NCBI GenBank assembly: GCA_019155185.1 | Contig: CM032803.1 | Span: 2,416,001 to 2,480,000 of the forward strand | Reading direction: 5' to 3' | Origin: Beaufortia kweichowensis | Taxonomy: Eukaryota > Chordata > Actinopteri > Cypriniformes > Gastromyzontidae | Length of the DNA stretch: 64,000 nucleotides | Shown: positions 8,749 to 19,112 of the stretch, piece after piece | Layout: the number at the start of each line of letters is the position of its first letter | Position numbering within the stretch: the stretch's first letter is position 1 | Translations under genes and position numbers: made by a program | The notes under the pieces: model-generated | What the model was told of the DNA's origin: nothing | Databases searched by the model: none | What the model saw: the letters and a program-made list of their open reading frames with translations, nothing else

Positions 8749-9232
8749 CAGTACCAGTCAAAAGTTTAGACACAATTGAGAAAAAGGTTTCTAGTGATCT
8801 TAAAAATCTTTTAATCTGAAGGTGTATATTTTAATGTTTGAAATTACTTTTCTAGGCAAAAATATAATTGTGCCAACATATTCATTTCTTTACTTAGAAA
8901 ACTAAAATTGTATTTAAAAAAAAAAAGTTAACCACATAATAAAAAAGGAAGCAAATAAGTCCAGCATAGACAAAAATGATTTCAACGCTGGTTAAAAAGC
9001 TTCTCAGGTTGAGAACTTAAGAAGCTGTCAAGAGTATGATTTAGCAAATTCTAGCCAAAGGGTGCAGTGATAAAAACAGTGATAATTTATTCTGGGAGCT
9101 TTCAGTCACAACATAATTCCCACAGTTACAATTGTGTTATTTCATGGTTTTGATTAGTTTGCTACTATTGTAAAATGTGGGAAAAATCTAAACAACAGCG
9201 AGTAAGTGTTTCTAAACTTTTGGCTGGTACTG
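8749..9232. mobile_element. Tc1/mariner deletion derivative (non-autonomous)
   Basis: The element starts cagtaccagtcaaaagttta at 8749 and ends with its inverted counterpart, taaacttttggctggtactg, at 9232. It is flanked by the TA dinucleotide at 8747-8748 and 9233-9234, the target duplication of Tc1/mariner transposons. The inner right part, including aagaagctgtcaagagtatg and ccaaagggtgca, is recognisable as the decayed C-terminal end and 3' noncoding region of a fish Tc1 element of the 'cagtaccagtcaaaagtttgg' type. At 484 bp it lacks most of the transposase (full elements are about 1.2-1.6 kb) and the remaining frame has stops, so it cannot encode an enzyme. Confidence 0.85.
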
Positions 9233-10662
9233 TACTCATGTGTCACACTGCAATATTTTCTTAAACACATGACCTGAAGTTTGGTCTCATCCCCATCACA
9301 CTGTCATCTCTCCTGTGCCACACTGGAAAGCAAAACTTTCTTCACCTCATTCAAAATAGGTTAAGTAAACCGTCATCGCTGTGGTGAATGTGCCTGTACT
9401 GCCGTATCTGCCGCCTACATGTGTACATGTCGTTCAATGCCCCTCGATTCAGATGAATGTAAGGAAAAACATCAAAGTGCTCATCTTTTCTCCTTTAATC
9501 TGCTTTGGGAAGCAGGCGAGGTGGTCAAGCCACGGTAAACATACCATCCTCAAAGCACTGGCTGAAATAACCAAACAAATACATAAAAAACAGCTTATGT
9601 TTGCTTTGAGTGGACTTTGATGACGGGTCACTTTAAGAGCTTTTGAAGGCTCATGAACTTACTGTTTCATCAATGCAACGTCTTCATTTTCAGTACATTT
9701 GCACAAAATTGATATCTATATCTAGTTGTACATCACTATTTAAAAACGATCTGAAATGCTTGTCTATAACAGTAGGTTCACTATTTAATCTGCACCTTTC
9801 CACTTCATTTTTTTTTCTTTCTCACCGTCTCTTTTTCTTTATTTTAGTAGTCTTATAGAGAAGGTGGGAACTTAATGAAGTGTGGATGATCGACTCCAAC
9901 ACATTTATCATTGACTCCAGTTTGTAGAGTCATGAATAATTTATTGTGTATGAAAGGGAGTTTAGAACCTTGCCGAGGTTTTACGTTTTGTGTGTGCGTG
10001 TGTGATGTATAGCTCCTTGAAGCCTTCCTTGAATTCAAATGAAGCCAGGCCACAGTTGTGTTGCTTAGTGGCGACTCCATTTTCAGCGTTCTGTGTTTGC
10101 AAACAGATTTTTGTTAATCGCCTATAGATTTAGTCTGCAGGAGGGATGGGGCAGTGGATGATCTGGTACACATGAGATGGCCTTGACCACCTCAATGACA
10201 AAAGTTTAAAGTCTTACTACTTTTCTCTCCAAGTTAAAAATAAAATGGCCTTTACTATACCAAGCCTTTCAGGACACAGACTAAAGTTGTTTTTATACTT
10301 AAGATTTTTTACAGCAGCAGACCTTGAGGTCTGGTTTATTTGATTTGTCTTCTAAACTTTAAAAGGAGTGGTGTGATATATATACATTATGAGCTCACAT
10401 TAATGCCAAAAGCATTTTTAAAATGTACTATGATGTGTCGGTATTTGTACTCTTGAGCTAAAGATCTGTGACTTGATTGACTAAATTGAGACATTATTTC
10501 AATCACACCATTTCAGACAAACACTTTCAACTTAAAACTACAATAATAATGCAATTTACAGTAAAAATTTGTACATTTCATCTACAATCCACTTGGCTCA
10601 CACATCTGACGGGCATTACGTTTCTCACTCCGGAAATTCAAAGCGAAGTATACTTCAATTTG
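9233..10662. other. Noncoding spacer, no gene recognised
   Basis: No gene was seen. The block contains ordinary AT-rich DNA with a T-rich tract near 9808-9845. Short open frames have no domain-like features. Confidence 0.55.
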
Positions 10663-10843
10663 CAGGGACAATTTGCCAGGAGCAACTTGGGATTAAGCAC
10701 CTCGCCCAAGGGCACAGAGGTAATAGGAAGGTATTTTATTCCTAGTAACTCTCCAGTTTCTAAATCACTCCTACTTGAAATTGAACCTGCAACCTTTTGG
10801 CCAGCAGGCCAGATTCTAGCCATAAGACTACCGGCACTCCACA
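10663..10843 (+). repeat. Dispersed repeat, copy 1 (family B)
   Basis: This copy runs from cagggacaatttgccaggag through aagcacctcgcccaagggca to gaacctgcaaccttttggcc and agactaccggcactcc. The first 65 bp match the copy at 12254-12345 closely and in the same orientation, including agcaacttggg-ttaagcac and caagggcac. Similar sequence ending in gaacctgcaacctt is widespread in teleost genomes, and the right end resembles a tRNA-like region on the opposite strand. The 144-codon open frame at 10477-10911 crosses it and is not a gene. Confidence 0.6.
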
Positions 10844-11245
10844 ACACTCGCATCCTCTCAACCAGCCTTGGGTATAATTACACTAGATTGTCAGAGAATT
10901 GGGATATATGACAGCTCATGAGAACAGACAAAGCCTTTACGATTCATTTTCATGGAGATGCACGTACATATTAATAGTTTTTACAATGGATTGCAGCAGC
11001 TTTGAGATTAGAAATATGGGTCTTTACCCTGAAGACTGTTTTGATCCCTGTATTAGTGGGGTGCAAGTAGGTCAAACCATCTTGCAATACCATGACAGTA
11101 TGACATGAAAATCTAGTTTTTGAAAGCACAGGACTTATATAGCATTACTCCTGGGGCTATTCTCCTCTTCACCTGAAAACAGACTTTCAAAAGTAAAAAC
11201 GTTCCTCCTTGTATTTATTGTTACATAAAGTATTTGTGGGTTTTT
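10844..11245. other. Noncoding spacer
   Basis: No gene, repeat or regulatory cluster was recognised in this stretch. Confidence 0.5.
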
Positions 11246-11276
11246 CTCTCTCTCTCTTTCTCTCTCGCTCGCTCTC
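11246..11276. repeat. (CT)n tract
   Basis: An imperfect CT-rich pyrimidine run is interrupted by TTT and CG units. Confidence 0.85.
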
Positions 11277-11860
11277 AAGCACAGTGGGTGGGGTGATATT
11301 CAAGGCTATCAGCCATCCCTTGTTCTCCTTATTGAAGGGTAAAAAAACACAACAAAAGAATACAACAAAAACACGGAGGAAATCAATTACATTTCGACTG
11401 CGGCACCAGCCTCGAGCCCCGGAGACCGACGCAGTCAACAGCAAACTTTATTCATTAATGCAAAATTTAATCAGAGACTCCCTCCACTGAAAACAGCAAA
11501 TCAAAGCAATTCATTATGTGTAAATAAAATATACGGATACTCTTAAAGGCTCCATTATGTTTTAATTTCACCAGTCATGAGAAACGTCCCAGAAGAGATG
11601 TTATGAGTGTAGAATGTAGTTCGTAAACAATTAGACTCCGTCCCAAAGGGACGAGAACAATCTCACGCCAAGGAGCTCGGTTGAAAGAGGTCGACTTACG
11701 CGTTTCCTGCTCTCTCAACCCCTTATTAAAGCCATTATCATCTGTCTGATTGTTTCATGCGCCGGGATTTTACCGGGAGTCTCCTCAGAGTTTTTCTATT
11801 GATGGGAAAATAAAGCGGTCTGTATGAGAGATGCAGAAGCGCTGTAAGCACGGACAGACG
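11277..11860. other. Candidate conserved noncoding block
   Basis: GC and CpG are raised in parts (near 11400-11435 and 11640-11780), with no transposon or microsatellite sequence and no credible open frame. The stretch near 11280-11340 is evenly mixed and lacks the homopolymers common in the flanks. Conservation was not tested. Confidence 0.3.
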
Positions 11861-12253
11861 TATGAATATAAGAGAGATTGAAAACAGAAGAATACAATTA
11901 CACACATACACACACTTGAACACACGTGACATGATTTGGTTTAATTGCCTTAATATGCACATAGAATTACAAATGGAGTTGTAAAGAAAACTGAGGGGGG
12001 GCTTATGTGTAATATATATGTGTAATTGTTATGCTGTCCCCTTCAACCTCACTCAACATTTATTTATTGTCTAATAAAATAATAAAAGAAATTGTACACA
12101 ACAAAGAAATACGTAAGCCACAGCCTCTCAATTACTGAAATGTGAACTCCAAGGTTTAAAACGCTTTATGGTCATTGTAGAAGTACTTCAGAAGGTGATG
12201 TTACAACCCTCTCCATCTGGTCTTGTGTACTCTTATGATGACAGTATATTTAT
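11861..12253. other. AT-rich noncoding spacer
   Basis: No gene or recognised repeat. A short CA-like patch occurs near 11895-11925. Confidence 0.5.
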
Positions 12254-12345
12254 CACAGGGACAATCCCTTAGGAGCAACTTGGGGTTAAGCACTTTACTC
12301 AAGGGCACTATGGTGATAGCTCAACCTACAACCTTACAGACAGCA
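12254..12345 (+). repeat. Dispersed repeat, copy 2 (family B), truncated
   Basis: The copy reads cacagggacaatcccttagg then agcaacttggggttaagcac, followed by caagggcactatggtgatag and a decayed caacctacaacctt. It lies about 1.6 kb from copy 1 in the same orientation. It is shorter, ending before the right-hand region that follows gaacctgcaacc in copy 1. Confidence 0.6.
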
Positions 12346-13500
12346 GTACAGATCTTCAGTCAGAATGCCTCACCACCCACTGATCATATAACTGAACTTA
12401 GACATCCATAAGACAACATCACTCCATAAGACCTTATTTTGCATTGAACAGTGATTGCAGATTATTCATTTTGGATACTTCCATTTTGGAAATATAAAAA
12501 AATAATGTTAATGTTATTTTAAAAAAGGAAAGAATTAATTAAAAAAAATCAGCCTACTATATCAGGGATTTACAGAGAACTGGTGCCAAATATTGACTCT
12601 TACTCCCAAGTTAGATGCTCTCAGCGATTTCCTAAACTACTTCTTGTCAGGAAAAGGACTGAATGTTTGACTGTTTCCTGTATTGAAGGATACAGGAAAA
12701 AGATGCAAGTCATTTATTTTCCCTTACAAGTGTCAAATCTAATTTGGAAATAAATCAAAGTTATTCAAAACTATCAAAAGTGTTTTTCTTTAGTGAAAAT
12801 TCTTTGCCGGGTCGAGTCATCAGTGCTCTGACAGCTCTGCATGTCCTTATTTCCAATTATAAAAAGCTCTGTAGGTAACATCCATCTTTTATGTAAAAAG
12901 GAATTTGGTAACAAGAAGCGTTGCCAACCCTGTCTGTCACCTACTGCTATTTTCTTTTCATGTCTGACCTTAGGTGTAATGTACACACCTAAAATGTCAT
13001 AGCAATAATTATATACTATATCACCTACAGTGATTTATACTAAAAAAATTTATTACTCATATAAAAATGTAAATTGTAGCAAGCGTTACAGTGAGCACTA
13101 AAAACCTCCGAATTGATTTTTTTTTTAAGGATTTGATTCATCTGTCAAACAATTTTCAGCAGTCTGAGAATTTCTTTTCTCTCCTCGTTCTTTACTCTGC
13201 AAAGTAGTAGATGAAAATGTCAAGACAATTCCAATGCGGATACGCCTGTGAAAAACATCTAAACTGATCAGCTCATTTCTTTACCCCCAGTAAGTCTATG
13301 GGTAAAATGGAAAAGAATGAAGACATACAGAAAGAATGGCTTTGATACCATGCAATTAATGTTCTTGAATTGAACTGATGCTTCTTACTAAAAGGTCTTA
13401 TAATTACTCACTAAAATACAGAACTCTGTTTCTTCTTTCTCTCTTTCGATCCATCATTCTGAGGTTAGTGTACCCCTGGGGGAGATGAGCAGATAGCATT
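12346..13500. other. AT-rich noncoding spacer
   Basis: No gene was seen. The AT content is high and several A-runs occur near 12500-12550 and 13115-13130. Confidence 0.55.
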
Positions 13501-14050
13501 GTAACAAATTAAATGGTTCATTATTAAGCGGCAAGACCAATTAAAGCAGGTGTCATTAAGCACTGTTTATCTTAATGATGGACCTAATGAATACTACCTC
13601 TTTTTTTCCCACACCAAAACGCGCATACTTCTGCATATCTCTGCATTTTACTCACCCCTCCCATCGCGCGCCCTCGTCTTCTCGTCTGCACTTCATCCCC
13701 AGAGCGGAATTATTAGTGAAATTGGCAACATCACAAACCATCTTACGTGCGCGCTACAGAGAAGCTGGCTGTCCTTTGAAGATTTTTTTCCTCCTCTTCA
13801 GTTGCGAGGGGTGAAAATGGAACTGTATGTTTTTGATCAGCGGGATGACACGTTAGGCCCCGAGCCGCTTTGATGAAGTTGTCTTGCGTGGTGCCGGATG
13901 TAGTTCAAAACCGCGAGATGTGGACCGAAATGTCAGAGGTGAGGAAAATTTTGACCCTGCCGGTACAAAGGAAATGGAACGAGGAGAGATAAAGTTAGCG
14001 GCAGAGGACAGGAGAAAGGGCATTCTGCTTGTTCTTCCATCAGATCTGTT
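13501..14050. other. Candidate conserved noncoding block
   Basis: Homeodomain-like words (attattaag, caattaaagc, gtcattaagc) cluster at 13515-13565, followed by a CpG-containing stretch to about 13930. A 107-codon plus-strand frame (13550-13873) covers part of it but shows no domain, so it is treated as chance. Possible enhancer by inference. Confidence 0.3.
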
Positions 14051-15261
14051 TAATTACTGGTCAATTTTAATGTAATGAATTTGAAGTTAATATCAAACTG
14101 CCAATGTGGGGGCGAGTTGTAACACCATAAGTTTCATATGCAATAAGAAATTTACACCAAATCAAAGTATAAATAAATAACCAGTTTTGAAACCAGCAGC
14201 TAAATGAAATTGCAAATTTCTAAAACGCCATCACTGTCAGTGTTTGGGTCTATGGTGGTTAACTGGCCCAACATTACATTTTTTCAAACTATTTATAATC
14301 TTGAAATAGCAAACTTTCACGTTAACAAGTCTAGTTACCAACAGTCACAAATCAAACTGCAAAAATAATCTTTATACCGACATCTGCAACTTCATTAGCT
14401 CCTGCCACGTCTGTGTATTTGTCTGTACAGTACGTGTTTGTCTGTGTGCATGTTCTCTGAATGTCTACTAGGGTGCTTTGAAATTTCTGTTGGACCACAA
14501 GCAGCGTGTGCTCTTTTTCAACACCTCAGGAAAAAGCCATTACCGCCAGGCCTTCTGTAAACAAGCCCGCTGCCTGTTTGTGTTCGTCACAGCTAAGAAC
14601 CTGTTGTAATAGTTTTTTCATGGTCATTTCACACAATCAAATTATGCCAAGAAAAAGCAGTGAGGAAGAAAAGGGAAAAAACCTCACCAGCTACAGAATA
14701 AATAAGAGAGGCGGGGGTTGGCGAAGGAAAGAGGAAAATGGAAATGTTTTTGGGGGAGTTTTAATCAAAAAAACGTCGGCCTGATGAATCATAATGTGAA
14801 TTTTTTCCTCCTAAAAACAGGGCATTATTTATCCTGGGGTAAAACTGCTGTGAAATTGGAGGCGAAGGGTTGATGTGACTCGCAGAAGCTGTTGAGGGAT
14901 GAGAACTGCCAACACACGGAGATGGTTACCAACACGGCTCCTGTTCTCTGAGCAGATAGCTAACCGAAAACATGTTTTTCATGTGATGCCACAGGCAGTA
15001 AACATGCTCATCTACAGTACCTTTGCTGTCAATCAGGTTTAAATCTTTTCTCTTAATTGTGTCTTCTGGACAGCAAGATTAAATAAAGAGCATGTTTCTC
15101 CTAATAATAACTTCCCACATGTCTTCTCAAGACATTCAGTAGAAACGTCTCAAACTGTGACACCAAAGATGTCAAACATTTCCCTACCAAAATCAAAGTA
15201 TTTTAAGTACAGTATGTCAACAATTATATTTTAGAAGAAACAGCAGAAACAAAGTTGCTAC
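14051..15261. other. Noncoding spacer with a purine-rich patch
   Basis: No gene was seen. A purine-rich stretch near 14640-14770 (many GAAA and GGG words) gives a 92-codon basic frame with no recognisable motif. The part near 14830-14960 is less AT-rich and may be a small conserved element. Confidence 0.5.
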
Positions 15262-15385
15262 ACTATAAAAAATTCTTTGCTGCCTTACGTTTTTAAGTCC
15301 AGACAACTTTACAAGTAATTTCAACCGTGAAATTAAGTTTAACTTGTTTTTTTCATGAGTTGAAATAATGTAAAAACAATTGAAA
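15262..15385. repeat. Fragment of a dispersed teleost repeat (ACTATAAAAAATT type)
   Basis: It begins actataaaaaattctttgct, then has gttttt-aagtccagacaac and gtgaaattaagttt-aacttg, the layout of a common cyprinid repeat in which paired AAGTT/AACTT words surround a central region. It is diverged and probably truncated, and has no coding capacity. Confidence 0.4.
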
Positions 15386-16892
15386 TGAATCTAAAGACAT
15401 TTTGAGAAATGTATCAGCGATTTTGTATTAGACGAATAAAGTTTGTAATGACACAAGGATGAGTACATGATAGAATCATTTTCATTTCCTCTAAATGAGA
15501 CTGCTGAAAACTTGTCTCTTTAGTTATGAAAGGTTTAACATCTGTGTCTCTACTGCCACAACAAAAAGTACCAAAAAGCCAAAAGACACCCCCTAAAACT
15601 TCTTTCAATAGCCAATAAAGAAGACACCAGAGGAGATTCGGCCTCAGTGGAATCTCTCATTAACGTTTCAAATGCATTTACAAACCAGATTAGTGACTAA
15701 TACTGTGTATAACTCTCATAATTACATCATCCACAGCACCTCTCCAGAAGCACATTCCTGAAATGTATAATCATCTCTGAAATTTAAAATCCTTTTTATC
15801 ATGTTTCATAACCGCTTCTCTCGCTAGCTTCCTTCAGCGCTTCTTTTGCCTAAACATCGTCAGACTGTCATTTTTAAATGGATTGATTTGGTTAAAGTAT
15901 TTATTCAGTGCTGGTATATGAAGCCTGTGTGTGTATGTGTGTAACTGTCTGAATCACAGTGTTAATTATGAGCCTAGGCCCTTTTCCAGACACGGAGCCC
16001 CGGCATTAGTATGGGCTGGTAGTGAAGACTTTAATTTATCCCCTGGTGCATTAGACTGGCACATCAGCTTCCTCTTATGCTACACAAAGTTCATGCTACA
16101 CAAACCCTGCGGCCAGAAGTTGTACTCCCTCTTATTACATTCAAATGGCACACTGTCAATTTTGTAACCGCTCTATCTTTACATTGTTTAAAAATGATGG
16201 CTATAATGCATTTTAATGGCCATAACTTGAGCCAGTGATTCACTCTTTGATAATACTGTAAAATTAAGTACTTTTATGGAGTCTGAATTAAGCAAACTGA
16301 GTTGGTGGTTATTATAGCTCTCAACTCTTCTGTCAGGTATGCGTGATATGATTATTTCTATAGCCCTGAAACCAAAGCATTTCTGAACAAAGATTACAGA
16401 CTAAATGAAAATAAACCGCTTCATTTGCCTTTTCATGCCACCTTTAAAATGTAAATACAAGTATATTTTACTTTAAATAAAATAATCTTGAGCTTTAACA
16501 AGCTTTTGAACAAGCTTTATCTTGTTCAAAAAATAAAAGTACATAGTTAAAGCCTTTCTATTGATGCCACACAAACTATAGAAATAAAATTACAGCAAGT
16601 TATTACAATTTAACTTAAATATACACAATAAAATGACCAAACTATTCACAATAAAACAAAAAAATAGGGTCGGTTTTAATTTTACATTGACCTGAAAATT
16701 GTTTGGTGACACTGCGCTCCACATCTCCGTTGACCAGAATCTTGTATGCAAAGCCATTTCTTCACAACGCAAGAGATGTTACTTACCTTTTAGCTTGCGT
16801 GTGTGAGCGGTGATGGAGAGCACTTGCCGTCTGATTGGTAGAAGTGTTACAGAGGGTCTCTTTACAAAGGAATCAATTCAAGCTGGCACCTA
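15386..16892. other. Noncoding spacer with a small perfect hairpin
   Basis: No gene was seen. At 16504-16531 an 11-bp perfect inverted repeat (ttttgaacaag / cttgttcaaaa) surrounds a 6-base loop. It lacks the run of T expected after an RNA polymerase III hairpin and is probably incidental. Confidence 0.55.
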
Positions 16893-16918
16893 GACACACA
16901 CACGCGCACACACACACA
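16893..16918. repeat. (CA)n microsatellite
   Basis: CA units with a CGCG interruption near 16902-16906. Confidence 0.9.
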
Positions 16919-17819
16919 ACATCACAAGCTGGTGAATTACCCTAATGGAATATACAATCTGATCTAGCTCATTCAAAGCAATATGATGGATGGACCTGAA
17001 GCTTTTCAGAGCGAGAGCACACAGGAGTGATTGAGGCCCAATCCATAACAAAGACTGTTGTCAGGTTCAGGGTTTAAATTACAGGAGGCTATTAGCGAAA
17101 CAAGCCGCTGTGTTATACACTTCCTCGCCACCCCCCAACTCAAAATGAATAAGTGGGCAGAATCAACTTTGCCGACATCCATCAAGCGAAATGAGTTTGC
17201 AGAAGGCGAGGACCGAGCTTGCACTCAAACGACGCATCACTCGTGCCTTGCATTCGAGTCAAAAGATCTTCCTTTGAATCGAGTTTGTGCGTGTGCGCTC
17301 CCTAATTCTAATAATGGTTTTAATACAATTGATGCAATTTGATTCTTTATTTGTTGGTTAAGAGGAGCGAGTGAGAGGTCAGGCTTGAAAACATTCAGTG
17401 ATTACAGTCAGGCAGAATCTCACCCTCGTGGCACGTTCATTAGCTAATACTGACCTCTGCGGCTTCACGCGGTCAGTTAATAACAGGCAACGATAACCAC
17501 ATTGGTGCTGATGCTATTCTACTTAGTTAAGTATCTAAAGAATATGCATATGGATCGTTGAAGCAAAGTATTAAAGTACACATGGATCTGCAAATAAAGA
17601 ATGAAAATGCTGTTTTATGCATGCCAGACCAGCAGTTAGAGGTGTCACACTTTAAAGAAACATATAATATAAATATGCATTTTTGTAGTTTGCATGGATA
17701 CAAAAAACAGTATATTTTTTACTTGCACCCCAAAGTTTGCCTTTTTAGGCCCAGAAAACACTGTTTTCATCTATAAAAGAACAAATTCTCAATTTTTTGT
17801 GCAAATGCCCTCACTCATA
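16919..17819. other. Noncoding spacer with a candidate conserved patch
   Basis: The portion from about 16990 to 17500 is relatively GC-rich with several CpG and an aacaaag SOX-like word near 17048. The rest is AT-rich. The 94-codon plus-strand frame at 17058-17342 has no domain. No gene is called. Confidence 0.4.
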
Positions 17820-18409
17820 GTCAAGGTCACGGGCGGACTGGCCATCTGGCTTACCGGGCACTTTCCCGGTGGGCCGACGGTCGCCGACCGCAAAAAGAAA
17901 ATTCTCTCGGCCCATGAACGGGCCCATAAAAGTGGTAGGCCTAGATCAGCGACCCAATGTTTTTTCAATTGACACTGGGCTGCTGGCCCAAAACATTTTA
18001 GTCAAAAATATCACTAGGTTTTTTTTCCTTCTGACAGATGCGGCCCATGAAACACGTAGCTCAGTGGCCCATTGGTTGTTTTCTTGATTGACACTGGACT
18101 GGCCCAATCATATCTTTGAACAGCATCATCTATGGGATTTCTGCCTCCACGCAGTTTCAGTGTGATCATGGAGAAGAAACATAAAGGAGGTGCAGAAAAG
18201 CTGCGTGACAAAAAAAACAAGCTCTTCAGGCAGATGCTGAAGTTACACATTACATGGCGTTAGTAGTTTTAAAGAGTAGGAGTTCGTATACATATTCAGG
18301 GCAGGGGAGCGCAAGGACGGGTGGTATTTGTGATCTTATGTGGTAGTGGGCCGGTCTGGGCCAAAATGCCAGGGCCGATTTTTGGTCTCAGTCCATCCCT
18401 GGTCAAGGT
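17820..18409 (+). mobile_element. Complete non-autonomous hAT transposon with 8-bp target duplication
   Basis: The 574-bp element at 17828-18401 is bounded by short terminal inverted repeats (CACGGGCGGACTG at the left; the right end cagtccatccctg reads CAGGGATGGACTG in reverse). It is flanked on both sides by the identical octamer gtcaaggt at 17820-17827 and 18402-18409; an 8-bp duplication is the signature of hAT insertion. Subterminal DNA is rich in GGCCCA/TGGGCC words and short palindromes such as accggg...cccggt, likely transposase-binding sites. A relic of the N-terminal transposase coding region remains at 18168-18263. At 574 bp against about 3 kb for autonomous hATs, it is an internal-deletion derivative. 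Confidence 0.9.
18168..18263 (+). pseudogene. Relic of the start of a hAT transposase frame
   Basis: From ATG at 18168 to TAG at 18261-18263 a 31-codon frame reads MEKKHKGGAEKLRDKKNK and continues with a basic stretch. The KKH-GGAEKLRDKK pattern is typical of the first residues of certain hAT transposases (those with a zinc-finger-type N-terminus), where the lysine-rich lead is followed by the DNA-binding region. Here everything beyond is missing. It sits inside the hAT-derived element between its inverted repeats, so it is inherited from the autonomous parent rather than a host gene. No function is expected. Confidence 0.65.
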
Positions 18410-19049
18410 CATGTTCAACTTTTCTAATAACATGCACTGAAAATGTGTAAGCCATTCAACATATTTTTTTTATTTTCTGAGACTGTAAAAACTGAGACAA
18501 AACCAGATAAAATTAGAAAGTGATCAGGAAGCACTTTTTCCACTTTGCTAATGAATTCTGCCCTGTGCCGTGTGCAGGGTAAAGACAATATTCAATGATT
18601 ATTAAAGCAACAGTTAACATAATGAATGTCAGGGGTGTTAAACAGGTCAGTCTGGACACAGAATCAGGCAAAGACAGAGAAGAGACAGGACTGTAATTGC
18701 ATCATCTTTACACCAATCATAAAGGGATTTTTTTCAAGGGAAATGACTTTTTATGCTAATATTGTGAAGATATAGTCTGGCAAATTGGACCATATTAGTG
18801 AAAATGGTATTTCCATGGTAATGTCTTCATTGGGTCTACTTAGCACCTGCTCCTGCTACACTGTGTTACAGTGAATTTCCTCCCATTTCAAGTCCTCCAA
18901 TTATCACATCATATAGGAGTTAAACGAGATTAAAATAGTAATATTTAAGTGGATCGGAGGCATGAAAACATCAGGAGAGTAAAAAAGTTAAAGGTTCACC
19001 AACTTTGCTATTAAGGCTAGAGAGACAGAGAAGAAACTTTAACATGTAC
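18410..19049. other. Noncoding spacer
   Basis: No gene, repeat or motif cluster was recognised. Confidence 0.5.
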
Positions 19050-19112
19050 ATTAATGCATTCAGTGATTTTTATCATGGGATTTAAACCCATGACCGTTGC
19101 TAGCAAGTAAAT
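19050..19112 (-). mobile_element. tRNA-related SINE fragment (HAmo-like)
   Basis: Read on the minus strand, ttgctagcaacggtcatggg is followed by tttaaatccca, which is the B-box side of a tRNA-like head (usual form gggttcgaatccc). This resembles the head of the HAmo SINE type described in cyprinids. The A-box side and the tail are missing, so only about 60 bp remain. The same bases form a 7-bp-arm palindrome (tcatggg/cccatga). Assignment is from memory. Confidence 0.4.

Noticed and set aside
10477..10911. Largest open frame in the window (144 codons, plus strand)
   Set aside because: It runs through dispersed repeat copy 1 and unique AT-rich DNA. No domain was recognised and the repeat explains a large part of the frame.
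19050..19112. Possible genuine tRNA gene
   Set aside because: Only the B-box side is recognisable and it carries TTTAAA in place of TTCGAA, with no acceptor stem pairing found, so a SINE fragment is the better reading.
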